64,000 bases of DNA, taken from contig OY986436.1 of NCBI GenBank assembly GCA_963920525.1, positions 27,789,318-27,853,317 on the forward strand, read 5' to 3'. The stretch's first letter is position 1, and every line of letters starts with the position of its first letter. The notes beneath the pieces were generated by a model that had not been told where the DNA came from, searched no databases, and saw only the letters and a program-made list of their open reading frames with translations. A program made the position numbers and the translations under genes. Shown here one piece after another: positions 12,277 to 24,169 of the stretch. The stretch is from Dichetophora obliterata (lineage: Eukaryota > Arthropoda > Insecta > Diptera > Sciomyzidae).

Positions 12277-13450
12277 TACGTGGCTGGTGGTTGTTGTGGC
12301 TGCTGCGTGGAAGGCACCGTCGGATCCTCGATTGTAAGGGAATCGAGGATATCATCGACGCTGACGCCTTCTTCCACGGACGGGTCTTTGAAGATCTTTA
12401 GTTTGGCACGACGGATGCCAAACCTAAGGGTGTTGCCCGCTTTCTCCAGAGCACCCAGGCACTCGTCTGAGATAAGCAGTAGGAAGATCATGCTGTTACG
12501 CTCGGGGTCCTCAGTCTTGATGACAGCCCAGTCGTTCATGGGAATTTCTGGGTTGTGCAGTTGGAGGATTTCGATGAGCTTGTTTTTCTCAAGCTTCATC
12601 TTAGGCAACCAAATGCGAGCACGAGGTCTCCTCGGAATATCCTTAGCCGGGATTAGCTTAAGGCTTAAGCCGTCCCACGCGTCTCTGATCTTAGAGACGC
12701 ACTCGCTTAGGAATTCTGTGGAGAACTGATCCTAGCATTTGATCACCCGGAACCCTCGCACTACATCCGCAGATTCGAAAGATGGAAGCGCACCACCCTT
12801 GTTGCCGAGAAGATGCTCAATGACCATCTCGGACAACTTGGCTTCGATGTTGCCCCACTCTTCCGAAATCCGCTTGTGGCTGTTTGAGTTCGCGTCAATC
12901 AGCGCCACCTGTAGGTGATCCCTGGCCACCTCACTAAAGGCGCGCTGGCTGGTTGTCGGTTGCTCAGCCACGGTTGACTTGCCGCTGACCTTTGCCCTCT
13001 TCGAAACGTTGTCGATCGCATCTTGCGACCGATTTCGCTTTGAATTGGCTGCGCCAGGTACTCATCAATCGTAGCCTCGCATTTTTGTTTGTCTTCCACG
13101 TCGCGCTCCTGAACCGTACCCTGCTCCGCATTTTTGTCTATCTTGGCAAGAATGAACAGAGCCTTGGTATATTTCGCTTTCAGTAGCGCGCCGTGGGATT
13201 TCCTGCTCTTCGGACCACTATGGCTGGTGGTCACATTGGAGCAGGATGTGGATGGTTTTGTCGAGCCACTGTGGCTGGTGGTCTCGGGTATGATATTTTG
13301 TGTTTGACTAGAAGGCCCAGGAGTACTATGGCTGGTACTCTCTGTGCCTTCAACGATTGTCTTCTGACTGGAGGCTAGCAGTTCATCTTCTGTTCTATCC
13401 CCTAGCACGGCGGGTTGGTTTTCGGTTTTTGGATTTTTTATTGTCTTCAT
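12276..13450 (-). pseudogene. ORF1 (gag-like, nucleic-acid-binding) of LOA-like element
   Basis: The ATG at 13450-13448 opens a Ser/Thr/Pro-rich N-terminal part with three THSG/TSHS-like repeats and basic residues (SRKSHGALLKAKYTKALF). A frameshift near 12960-13000 moves the frame to AEQPTTSQRAFSEVARDHLQ. A TAG at 12732-12734 breaks that frame, which then continues through IPAKDIPRRPRARIWLP to the stop at 12276. ORF1 proteins of this group bind element RNA. No zinc knuckle is obvious. Two lesions make it a pseudogene. Confidence 0.75.
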
Positions 13451-13681
13451 CTGGTTCTTACGCCCCCTTTGCCAACGGAGCAGTGCGGGAGGCTATGAGG
13501 TTAAAAGGGGAAAAGAAAGTCGGCCATGGCGAGCCCCAATACCATGGTAGAGCCAGTGTTTCTCTCTGGCCAGGTCAGAGAGGGGATACGCTAGAATACA
13601 GCACAGATTACCCTTGGCTGCAAACTTTAAACTCGGTGGGCGCCATCCCTCGACCCCGGAGTTAAGGGGTTGATTTCTGTT

Positions 13682-15609
13682 AGAGGAGATAAAAAATCAT
13701 ACATGCATCAGCGTTTTAAAAATTTACGTCTGAATTAATTTTAATATAAATTTTAAATTGACTCTAAATTAAAATATATTATAGCGTGACGTTATTATTT
13801 TGTACTTTATATTAAATATGGCCATTTCCAAACTGGCGCTACGGACGATTTGTACGAAGAAGTATAAAAAAAAAGAATGAAAATGTCTAATTTTTTAAAA
13901 GCCTTTTTCATGTTTGCGTAATAATTAAGAAGCACTATATTAAAAAAAGCCATAACAACAATCGACCCTTAGGATTTTAAGATGTAAGCAAAAATATGTG
14001 CAGGAATACACCCACGTCACAAAAAACGTAAGTGATTTTGACTTGGATTACACAATTTGCAAAACTCTCTGAAGTGGCAAGACTTTTTGTATACACATTT
14101 TTTTAGAAGGGTTTAAAATAACATAAGTTTATTTTTCAAGTGATTACATTTAAAAGTCTTTTACTGTTTTTTTTACTATGTTGTTTTTTTTAATTTTAAT
14201 TTTGTCATTCTAAAAGTCCAATCAGAAATGCTCGAATTAGAAACCACTCTGTGAATTCCTTTTATTTTTTTTATGTGAATTCAGTAAAATTTTATCTACC
14301 ATTTTACAATTGTGCGGTTTTTCATGCATAAAATTATTTTTGTTTATATTTATTCAAATACTAAGTCACAAAACATGCCTTCAGGTTGGAAAAAAGATCA
14401 GCGCTCAAATGCCACAAAAACCAAAGAAAAGAAGCGAATAAAAACTACCTTGAATTACCGTGAAAATGTTTCAATAAAGAAAACAAAAAAAAAATGAAAA
14501 AATAATGCATCAGCATAACAAAAGACTACAAATAAAAGCTAAAAACAAAGAAAAAACCTTAAAATGAATACACATAAAACAAAGACAAAGTAGTTAGTTA
14601 TTATTTGGCAACACTGCGTACAGCAGCATTTCCGGTTTGTATTTTATTTCCTGCCATTCACCCACGCACACACTCAAACACTCTCTCCTCATTCATCCAC
14701 TCAAATACAGCTGCAGGCAACCGAATTCAATTAAAAATTTTTATAAAGTTAAGCGCACAAAATTTTCGAACAAGAAAATCCAGACAAGCAAACGTCATCG
14801 CATCCGACCGACATGAACCTGGACGCGCACATCTGACGTTGGCAGTGATGCTGCCGCGAGGCGTTGGACGAGCACTCGTGCTCTGGTTATATTCATAATA
14901 ATGGTTCAACTTTTTACGAAACTTCGACATTTGCTGTCAAGTTTGCGTGGTTAAGTTATTGTTTAAATACATTTTCAGTATTTTTTTTTTCTTTTTTAGT
15001 TTGAAGGTTTTGACACAAAATTTGGCAAATAATTAAACACATTTTCTTTTTCAATATTTAAAACAAGCAAGTGAATAATAAGGCTGTAAGGCTAAAGCCT
15101 AAAAAACAAATAATTTTTTTTACAAAATAAAAAATTATCATGCAAAACGACTGTAATGTATTGAAATAAATATTATGGGCTCTCACCTTAGCATGTAACT
15201 GACCCGTAAACATTGTAAGCCTTGTGAACTTACGTGAGCGTAAACTATCTGTATAGGCGTAAATTTGTATAGGCGTGAGCTTACATCATTTCTGAGCCTA
15301 TTTTGTAGTGTAAGCTAGGATGTAAGTCTACGTGTGTGAACAAGGGGTTGCCTTTGGCGCTAATCACGACATACTCCAAGTAGTTGAAGTAAATACAAAT
15401 TTTATTTATTTTTCTATTTTAATAAAGGATTTAAAAAGATTTAAAACTGAATAAAGGTGATTCCGCAACCCTAACTGCAGCTGGCATTTGGTCGACATTT
15501 ACGCTTTTTACACTTTGTCGCTCATCAAAAGTTGAAATGTTTTACATGCTTACATGCTTTGATGAGAACCCTTATTATTTCTCAAAAGCCTTAGTAAAAA
15601 GAAAAACTT
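13682..15609. other. Intergenic DNA, possible host regulatory sequence
   Basis: No gene recognised. A stretch at about 14600-14940 is less AT-rich, with short CACACACTC and CTCTCTC runs, unlike the repeats around it. It could be host promoter or 5' untranslated sequence, but I see no decisive signal. Small frames there lack recognisable motifs. Confidence 0.3.
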
Positions 15610-16925
15610 TTTAGCTAAGACCAAACAGCGGCCGAACAAGACATAATTGTAAATATATCTCTCGTCTAAAGTTTTCTATATGACCTTGTTATTTATTATG
15701 TTGATTTTCTTTGATTTAAATATAAATTCTAAATGTTTGATAGTTTAAATCATACTTGATTTTAAATACAAATTATAGTTGTATGATAGTTTAAAATCGT
15801 TTATTGAGCTTTCGGTCAGGTTAGAATAAATAATTGCTCTAACGAATTTTTGCAAAGAAACAACAACAACAACATTTTTCAATATAAAAAGGAAAACATC
15901 ACTAGCTCTCGACCTTACCAGGGTCGTTTGCAGGACTTTTTGGCCAAACAGCGGCCGTACAAGGGTCGTACAGCGGCCATACAGAGGTCATTTTTGAATC
16001 ATTTCGGTTGCAAAAAGGGCGTACAGCGGCCATACATCGGCCGAACTGAGATTATTCTACAATGAAAATTAACTCTTTTTTTAAACTAATTTTATACACA
16101 AAAAAATTCTGGCGAGCCACACACAAGTAGTGATACCATCAACATTAGCATGGCTGAGTGCCCGAATAAGAATATCAGAGGGAAAACAGTGGTTGAACAT
16201 GAGCCGCACGACCGAACAAGGGTCGAACAATGCCAACAAATAATCCATAAAGCCTATCAGTCAAAAACGGGATCGAACAACGGCCGTACAAAGGCTTAAT
16301 TAAATTGTACAACCGCTGTATGCCCGTTGTATGCCACTAAATTTGTTTAAGTTCTTATTCAACAGCAAACGTATGTGCAACAACAGTAGTAAGCCTACCT
16401 CGGCGATGATGATGTTGATAGCATCGTCACTTGTGTGTGGCACAAATGAATTATTTTTAGTGTATTAAGTTAGTTAGAAAAGCTGCGCATTTTCGTTGTA
16501 AAATAATCACTGTTCGGCCGATATACGGCCTCTGTTGGCCCGTTCTACAGCCGAGATTATCTCAAAACGACCTTTGTACGGACCCTGTTTGGCCAAAAAG
16601 ACCTGCAAACGGCCCTGCAAATATTTAAAATAAAGCCTTGTTTGGCCGCTGTTTGGCCTCAGCTAAAAATTTAATTTTTTCTAGGGTGAGGCTTGATTTT
16701 GCTCTTGAGCATGTTTGCTGTTGAATGTTTCGATTACGAAACTTTGGTGGCATACAACGGGCGTACAGCGGCGATTCAACCTTATTTAAGCCTTGCACGG
16801 CCGTTGTTCGAACCAAATTTTGGCCGCTAGACTTTTTTGGTTATTATTAGGCCATGTTCGTCCCTTATATGGCTGTGTGGTCCATGTTCGACCGCTATTC
16901 GTCCGCTAATATTTTTATTCGGTAG
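15610..16925. repeat. Palindromic cluster of GGCCGTACAA/GGTCGAACAA motifs
   Basis: A GC-richer motif of about 10 bp (CGGCCGTACA, GGTCGAACAA, GGCCAAACAG) occurs more than twenty times in AT-rich surroundings. On the left the motifs run forwards (15625-16040); on the right they run inverted (16510-16920). GCCAAACAGCGGCC, TTTGCAGG(A/T)CTTTTTGGCC and ACACAAGT...ATCAACAT blocks are shared in inverse orientation, giving a foldback shape centred near 16280. The left arm is interrupted by a repeat at about 15690-15905. No transposase is visible. This is probably a non-autonomous foldback element or a satellite-like array; the family is unknown to me. Confidence 0.65.
15690..15905 (-). repeat. Dispersed repeat copy shared with 42325-42540
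   Basis: Two TTTGATAGTTTAAA blocks, AAATCGTTTAT, CTAACGAATTTTT and a CAACAACAACAAC tract match the 42.3-42.5 kb copy in the same orientation. The 42-kb copy is followed by a tRNA-like head on the minus strand, so this may be the 3' part of a tRNA-derived SINE inserted in the palindromic cluster. Confidence 0.7.
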
Positions 16926-17008
16926 ATAATGAATTATATTTTTATCTTAATAGAAGTAACTCTAGGAATTGTGTAAATTTTAACTGACATTTTTGAATTT
17001 GCTGACGG

Positions 17009-17078
17009 CTTTTGTAGTCTAGTGGAGAGTGCGCTGGACTATCAACACGGTAGTCCCTGGTTCGAGCATGGCTCTTTT
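17009..17078 (+). repeat. tRNA-like sequence (SINE head or tRNA relic)
   Basis: An A-box-like TAGTCTAGTGG, an anticodon-arm-like hairpin (GGACTA...TAGTCC) and a B-box-like GGTTCGAGC lie at tRNA spacing. The acceptor and T stems do not pair well, so a functional tRNA is unlikely. The following AT-rich sequence could be a SINE body. Confidence 0.5.
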
Positions 17079-17089
17079 CACTTTATTTA

Positions 17090-18720
17090 TTCTTTCCTAC
17101 ATTTAAGAATTATGGATAACTAAAAATCCACAGTTAAATTGTGGAAAATGAGGAATTAATGGACAGGAATAACTAAGGACTGGAAATGCTTGCCGAGGTT
17201 AAGGTATACCACTAGCCTTGATTAAAAGCAATTCAAATTGTCTTTCACGGTTGCTTCGCCTAATCAATAATTCAAGTATGGTTCCAATCAATTCCTCTAA
17301 ATAATATATCCCTTTCCTTTTAGGTCAAAGACCAAACCTTGTTTGTATAAGACGCATGCCTTGGTTCTTTAATATTTTTATAAAAAAAAACAAACAAACA
17401 ATCTTTATTATTTTGAGGAGCTCAATTTCAAAGGGCTTTACTCTTTTTTATGTTTTGTCTTTGAAAACTTTATAGCCAATGGCTTTGAGCTTTTTTTCTG
17501 CAAATTCACGTCATCGCCGCACGAGTATTATCCGGACACAATGACAACTCTTACGCACATCAGCCTAAGCCAACGTAAGGCATCCTCCCAACGGAAGCGT
17601 GTTTCGCAGAGCGACTGGCATATTTCCAGATGCTACTGTGTATGTAGCAGCATGATGCAACAGTGTATCCGACAACAAAAACAAGAAAATATGACAACAT
17701 TTTGACAGGCAGGGATGACATGGTAGGCAAAATACGTAGTCACGTCGTTTATGTGGCGTGGTAAAGAGTGCGAAGTTAACAATTTTATCGAATACAATGT
17801 AATTAATATTGAGGGAATGACTTTTTTTTTGGTTAAAAGGACCAAAATTTTTTTAGGTTTTCTTATAAGATAAACGAATTTTCTGGTACGTAATTTTGGG
17901 AATGCAACAAAATGCGAGACGGTCTGCGGCACACCTTCCTTTTAAACCCCCCCCCCCCTATTTGTTTGCCATCTTTTTGCAGCGTCTTCTTTCTTCCCTT
18001 CTTGCATCCACTTTAATTTCCGATTCGAAACTCGTTATCTCTTTTGAATTGTCGCTAAATAGTTTTTTTCTATCTCTCCATTTTTTGCCAAACTTCATCA
18101 GAAAGGACCTTCACACGAAGTTGTTTGGTTAAAAAAAAATTTTGGCCACCGTCGCTATTCTGATGACATTTTAAATTGAAATTGATTTTCGTTGCCTTGC
18201 TGCTGCCACTTCATATTCGTAGAAGTACACGATACCATACGATGACATTGTTCAGCATGATGTTTGTTCATTCTGTGAATCACATATTTGTTCAGAGCAC
18301 AAGGCTTTCATCATGTCCTCTACTATTATTTGCCAAAGTGGACAATAATTTAGTGATGTTTACTCACGTGTTGCCTAAAATTTGTATTCAAGAAGATTGC
18401 AATTCAGGTTGACTGAGACGTGAACTTTTCTGTGAGACATATGAAACTGCAATACAAAGCGTTGAACAAATAGTGTTGACCTTTTCTTGATGCCACTTAA
18501 GTTGAACAAAACACAAATATACTTGAGATATTTATTTTTGTGAAACTTTCAGTTTTTTATAGCAGATGCTTTAAATAAATTGTTGACAAAACTTTCCTCA
18601 AACCTATTGTGTAATAAATGAGTTAAATAACATTTAACTTATCAAAGTCTACATTTCCTTCAGTAAAATCTTATTCGTTAAAATGAGTTATGCAAACGAT
18701 TGGCGTACAATATAGCAATT
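17090..18720. other. Intergenic DNA, no gene recognised
   Basis: Contains a run of 12 C at 17947-17958 and scattered short frames without recognisable features. It may be host sequence; nothing diagnostic is visible. Confidence 0.35.
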
Positions 18721-18722
18721 AA

Positions 18723-19620
18723 AAAATATTATTTTTTATTTATTTATTTATAAACTATCGACAAAAATGTTTAACAGTCTATTTATTACATCACAAATTA
18801 CACTAAAACAATAATTAGAATGGAATTATTATAAGAATATAAAATTAAGGATTTAAACAATACTCAATGCAGTTTGCTTAAATGCCTCTCTATTTTGAGT
18901 GAAATCTATACGAGCACTAACACTGTTATAGACACTGCACATGTTAAAAATCGGATCGAATCGGTGCGGAATGTAAAAAAAATCTCTTTGCCTAAAGAGT
19001 CTTTCCGGGGCATAAATATTGAGACGGGCGAGGATTGGCGCACACTTAATGTTATTCATTAAAAGATCTCGAACAAAAGTTATAAGAAAATATTTTCTTC
19101 TAGAACTCAATGATTTAAGCCCAATAAGTGCACATCGGGAGCTATACTCTGGCATAAAATTCCAATTGAGTTTTTTCACAACAAAACGAGTAAAACGTTT
19201 TTGGCCTTTTTTCAATCTTGTACTATGCGACTCATAAAATGGGTCCCATATTACACACCCATACTCAAGTATTGATCTTATAATGGAAATGAGAAGAGTC
19301 TTTAAGGTATACGGGTCAACAAACTCTCTAGTGTTGCGTCTAACGAATCCCATCATAGCATTAGCCCTGCTGATTATGTTGTCATAATGACCTGAAAATT
19401 ACATCCTTTTATCACAGAGTACACCTAGATCAGATTTAGAAACTACTCTTATCAAAGCGTTGCATAAAATTGAGTAATCAAAAAACATTGGAGATCTTAC
19501 CATATAAAATGACATTATGTTGCATTTTGACATTTTTGCATTTTTGTCCAAAGCATGTTTTAATTTTATGCTACGGTGTATGAAAGGTAAATTATTACTC
19601 ATTTAAGTAATCTAAGCAAT
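18723..19620 (-). mobile_element. 5'-truncated Jockey/CR1-type non-LTR element
   Basis: A minus-strand fragment ending in an ATAAATAAATAAAT-type tail near 18730-18752. It keeps only the end of the reverse transcriptase and the C-terminal region. 5' truncation is usual for target-primed insertions. The 5' boundary near 19620 is approximate. Confidence 0.75.
18853..19602 (-). pseudogene. Reverse transcriptase C-terminal fragment
   Basis: Recognisable blocks are SKCNIMSFYMVRSPMFFDYS, SKSDLGVL, MMGFVRRNTREF, RSILEYGCVIWDPFYESH and LKKGQKRFTRFVVKKLNW, which follow the palm domain in Jockey/CR1-type proteins. One in-frame TAA (19399-19401) interrupts about 250 codons; otherwise the frame is open to the stop at 18853. 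It resembles the longer copy at 49.8-52.0 kb. Catalytic YADD is not included, so no activity is possible. Confidence 0.8.
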
Positions 19621-19884
19621 GTATTAAAAATTTTTTATGTGGGAACCATACTTTCCTTTGTAACAGTGGCGCGTAAAGAGGGCCTGGACATAACTCTAGA
19701 AAATACTTTTGTTTGGGATCTAATTAGGAACTGGATAGCCTAAAATGTCTAATCATAGAATTATTAGATTTGATATCGAGGGCACTCCATTAATACAAAA
19801 ACCGTAAGAAACCCGAATAAAACAAATTGGGATGAATATTTAGAAAATCCTAGATTAAATGCAAGATTAAAGTTCTTGAAAAAG

Positions 19885-22575
19885 CTGTCCAAGACAACTA
19901 CTTCTGTGAAAACGATATTAAATCTGTACCGTACGATTATGAAATACATATTCGATTGACGAGTGATGTGCCTTTTCACTCTTTGCCTCGTCGACTATCT
20001 TACTATGAGCGAGGTGAGTTACGAAAAATTACTGATGATCTGTTATCAAAGAACATAATCAGGCCAAGCGACTCACCGTATGCATGTGGTATTGTACTGG
20101 TAAAAAAAAATCAGGTGAAATCCATAAGTGCGTTGATTACCGCCCATTGAACAAGTTAACTATCAGGGATAATTATCCACTACCGCTCATTGAAGACTGT
20201 ATCGATTACTTGGGAGGTAAGCAATTTTTTACTACCCTTGATCTTCGAAATGGTTTCTTCCACGTAAGAATGGCTTCTGATTCGGTTAAATATACAAGTT
20301 TTGTTACTCCATATGGTCAGTTTGAATACTTGAGAATGCCTTTTGGTTTAAAGAACGCTCCTGCTGTTTTCCAACGCTATATTAATAATATATTTAGAGA
20401 CTTTATTGATAGCGGTTTGATTATAATATATATGGATGATATCGTGATTGCTACAGCAAGTTTTGAAGAGCATGTTTTTCTAGTTTCCGAGGTGTTACAG
20501 GGGTTAAAGGAGAAGGGTTTAGAGCTTAAGTCTAGTAAGTGTAGATTTGGATATACAAATATAGATTACTTAGGTTATAGTGTGAGTAAAGAGGGAATAA
20601 AACCAAGTGAAGATCACATCAAGGCAGTTATAGAATATCCTACACCAACAAATCTTAAAGAGCTGAAAGCGTGTTTGGGCTTGTTTTCGTATTTTCGGAA
20701 ATTCATTCCAAATTATGCTAGGATGGAAAGACCATTACGTTTACTAACACGCGAAGGATGTAAATATATTTTCACTGAAGAATGCACTCAAGCTTTAACT
20801 GAGTTAAAAAACAAAATGATATCATATCCAGTTCTTGCAATATATGACCCGAATAAGCAAACAGAATTACATTGTGATGCAAGTACTGCAGGATTTGGTG
20901 CAGCTCTCTTGCAGCGACAGTCTGATGAAAAATTACATCCAGTAGCTTATTATTCAAAGGCTACATCTCCAACAGAAATGCGTTATCATAGTTTTGAGTT
21001 AGAAACCCTTTCAATTATATATGCTTTACGTAGATTTAGGGTATATTTGGATGGAATACCATTCAAAATAGTAACTGACTGCAATTCTATAACTATGACA
21101 TTAAGTAAGAAACATCTTAATCCAAGAATAGCTAGATGGGCGTTAGAGTTAGAGAACTATAATTATGCAATTCAGCATCGTGTTGGTGTGAGTATGGGTC
21201 ACGTAGATGCACTTAGCTGATGTTCAAAAGCAGGGACTGCTGATACTGCAGAATCTTTAACATCATTTGTACAAGCGAAGTAAAAAAATAAGGAAGTTAA
21301 AAAGTATTTGCGAAACAGTTTGTGTTCTCGACGAGGACGAAACAGATTTTCATATTCAAATTACTCAAAACCGAGATGAAGTAATTAAGACATTGCGTGT
21401 TAGATTAGAAACTGGGCCAGTTATAGGTTATGAGTTAGTTGATGGTTTAATATTTAAAAGAAGTACATCAAATCAACTTCAGCTGTATGTACCTCAGGAA
21501 ATGGAAGTAAATGTACTTAGATTAATACATGAAAAAATTGAACACTTAGGTGTTGAAAAAACATGTGATCAGTTAAAAAAATTATTGGTTCCCAAAAATG
21601 AAAGAAAAAGTTGACAAGTTCGTCAAAAATGGCATTCGTTGCATCATGTGTAGTGCTCCAACGCGTGTCAATGAACATAATATTTATCCTATCCCTAAAG
21701 AACCAGTACCATTTCATACAATACACTTAGACCACTTTGGCCCTTTGCCGTCACTTACCTCCAAGCGCAAGTATGTCTTTGTTATTGTAGATGCTTTTAC
21801 AAAGTATGTACGTTTATATTCAGTGAACTCTACCAGTACTAAAGAAGTAATGTGTTGTTAAGATAAGTATTTCAGTTACTACAGTCGACCAAAACGTATC
21901 ATAACTGATCGAGCAGCTTGCTTTATGTCATTCGATTTTAGTAATTATTTACTTAATCAAAATGTCTCTCATATAAGAATTGCAGTTGCATCACCGCAGG
22001 CGAACGGGCAAGTTGAAAGAGTGAACAAAGTTATAAAGGCAATGCTTAGCGAAATAAGTGAACCCGTAAGTCAATCTAATTGGTCGAAAATGTTAAGCCA
22101 GGTTGAGCATAGTTTGAATAACACTGTTCATTCAACAACCAAACAAACACCAAGTAAATTATTATTTGGTGTTGAGCAAAGAGGTGAAAAAGTTGATCAA
22201 TTAACGGAATATTTGGAAGAAAAATGTGGTATAAAAGAAAGATGCGATTTAAATGTTATTCGAACATTTGCTTCTAACGCTATAAAAAATTCACAGGAGT
22301 ATAGCTCAAAGTATTTCCTTGAACACAGTACACCTGCAAAAACATATTCAGAGGGAGATTTTGTTGTCATACGAAATGTAGATACAGTGGTTGGAACCAA
22401 CAAAAAATTGATACCCAAATATCGCGGGCCCTATATTATCTATAAAGTTCTACCTGATGACAGGTATGTGATTAGAGATATTGATAACTGCCAACTTACA
22501 CAGTTGCCTTATGATGGTATAGTTGAAGCTTCGCGTATACGAATGTGGCTTACACCAAATAAAAATAGTGAATGA
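19885..22575 (+). pseudogene. Ty3/Gypsy pol remnant: RT, RNase H, integrase
   Basis: In order: the RT start (SLPRRLSYYERGELRKI), a frameshift in an A run near 20108, then RT with TLDLRNGFFHV, MPFGLKNAPAVFQRY and catalytic YMDD; RNase H with HCDAS and YHSFELETL; a nonsense TGA at 21218; a frameshift before a His-containing integrase N-terminal zinc region; and a C-x-x-C pair. The integrase core keeps all three acidic sites (LDHFGP, ITDRAA, GQVERVNK) but has a TAA at 21859-21861. The C-terminal part, with KYRGPYII, runs to a stop at 22573. The 5' half (gag, protease, LTR) is missing. This is an ordinary insect LTR retrotransposon relic, not an active gene. Confidence 0.88.
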
Positions 22576-22876
22576 TCCAAAGCTTCTTATATAGGTGACA
22601 CTTTTATGTAAATAATTTTATGTAAAATAATATTATGATTTTTTTTTAAATTTTTAAAATTGAGGTCAATTTGTGTGTCAGATTGGCCGAATTGTAGTGT
22701 ACTTGTTTATATAATGTACTTATTCGACTATTTAAATATTTTTAAATATTCAAATATGTTTTATTTTAAGTCATTATTGAAAAATTATAAATTAATTAAA
22801 TTTTTGATTTCAATAAATACACACGTAAAAAATTAATTAAGTTTCTATTTGAGTTCTAACAAAAAATTGCAGAAAG
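22576..22876 (+). other. Possible 3' end of the Gypsy element
   Basis: AT-rich DNA after the integrase. A stretch from TGTAGTGTACTTG (22694) to TTCTAACA (22861) has TG...CA ends like an LTR, but no second copy exists in the window, so this is a guess. Confidence 0.25.
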
Positions 22877-24168
22877 ATATGGCGAAAGGCTACTGATGTT
22901 CAGAAGCTCAGCAGCACTTGATTCAGCAAATGAAAAATGGTGGAAGCACAGTTCAGAGATTGCTCTGCTTCTTAGATGTTTGTGAAAGCTATTATATAAC
23001 GCATTACAACATGTCGAGCAGTATTAGAGCATTACAAATATAAAATAGCCACCAGGAGCATGAAAAAAAATAGCAAGAGAGGGCCATTTGAATTATAGAG
23101 CTTCACTTAGTGATCCTTTTAAGACCTCAAATAAAATTTAAAATGAAATTTCATCAAAATATGGCATAAATGTATCCTCAAAAAGCATAAGAAGACGCTT
23201 GAATGAAAACAATTTCCGTAGCTTTAAAGCCCAACAAACACCACATGAGTCGCAAAAAAATATTAAATGCAGTCTTGCGTTTGCAAAAGAATATTTAAAA
23301 AGTCAACGAATTTTTGGGAAAATGAACGTTGGAGGGATAAATCAAAGTTTTGCCGGTTTGCATCTGACAATATGTGTGGCGTCCTCAAAACATGCAACAC
23401 AATCCAAAGTACACGCTCAAGACGATTAAACAGGGTGGCTGAAATGTTATGGTATGGGCGGCGTTTTCTTGGCACGGAGTTTGTCCGATTGTTAAAATTT
23501 ACCAAAAAATGGATCAGCACGCTTGCACAAACGTACTTGTCAATACCATGATACCGTTTCAATAGGACAATTTTCCACTTTAATTTCATTTTATGCAGTA
23601 TAATGATCCAAAGCACAGTGCTCACATAGTTAAGAGCTGCTTGGAAGACAAACATATTGATATTTTGAAGTGGCCATCGCAATCATCGGACTTAAACCCG
23701 ATTGAGAATCTGTGGAGGGATGTCGAGCAGCAAATACTAACAGTAAAATTCAAAAATTTGCCAGATTTGTTTAGGGAAATCCAAAGGATTCGGTATAGTA
23801 TTCCAAAGTACTATTGTGAGTCTTTGGTCAAAAGTTTACCAAGGATATGAGATGCAGTAATTAAGAATAAGGGATTTCTTATGAAATATTGAGTTTTATG
23901 CAATCAATTTTCATTATATTTTTCATCCTAGACATTTTTTTGCTCGTGTGCTAAATTCATGACCAAGTCGAAATGCTTATTTTTAATTTATATTTTATTT
24001 TAAGCCCTATAAGAAAAAGTTTTGAAATAAAAAAATGTATATAACAAATAAAGAAGACATAATATATACACTAAAAAAAAGTTAATTAAAAATTAACAAC
24101 AAATAAATGGAAAATATAAGTATTCTGTTTACTTTTTTAAGTGTGCTAAATTCGTGACCACCACTGTA
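22877..24168 (+). mobile_element. Tc1-like transposon, decayed, left end lost
   Basis: A plus-strand transposase relic is followed by a right end reading GTGACCACCACTGTA. The sequence GTGTGCTAAATTC(A/G)TGACCA occurs twice, at 23946-23965 and 24141-24160, about 195 bp apart. This matches the inner and outer direct repeats of IR/DR-type Tc1 elements, where both bind transposase. I found no matching left terminus before 22877, next to the Gypsy remnant, so the left end is deleted or too diverged. Confidence 0.8.
22878..23850 (+). pseudogene. Tc1-like (DD34E-type) transposase relic
   Basis: The ATG at 22878 opens a broken N-terminal helix-turn-helix region (QQMKNGGSTVQRLL). The frame then passes through several stops and shifts: SSKSIRRRLNENNFRSFKAQ, SLAFAKEYLK, a WRDKSKF region replacing the usual WxDESKF, and a LWYGR block. 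The last 85 codons are clean: YNDPKHSAHIV with the second catalytic Asp, then WPSQSSDLNPIENLW with the final Glu. In the first motif the preserved sequence reads Asp-Lys where Asp-Glu is expected. At least three frameshifts make it non-functional. Confidence 0.82.
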
Positions 24169-24169
24169 T

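Larger units (their letters stand above)
8667..13669 (-). mobile_element. LOA-like non-LTR retrotransposon, complete length but decayed
   Basis: This is a 5.0-kb minus-strand element flanked by the 12-bp duplication TTGATTTCTGTT (8655-8666 and 13670-13681). The 3' end carries an AACC-type tail (AAACCAACCAACC). Reading on the minus strand, there is a 5' leader, ORF1, then ORF2 with an endonuclease remnant, reverse transcriptase and C-terminal RNase H. ORF1 stop and ORF2 start overlap as TAATG (12278-12274), an arrangement seen in several non-LTR elements for termination-reinitiation. RNase H plus an APE-type endonuclease fit the LOA/I/R1 group; LOA is my best guess. Several stops, frameshifts and an internal endonuclease deletion mean it is dead. 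Confidence 0.88.

Noticed and set aside
13357..13665. Plus-strand frame of 102 codons
   Set aside because: It lies antisense to the 5' leader and ORF1 start of the LOA-like element and has no features of its own.
17009..17078. Functional tRNA gene
   Set aside because: A- and B-box-like words and an anticodon-arm-like hairpin exist, but the acceptor and T stems do not pair and the anticodon loop is too long.
22694..22861. 3' LTR of the Gypsy element
   Set aside because: TG...CA ends are present, but no polypurine tract or second LTR copy is visible, so it is listed only as a possibility.
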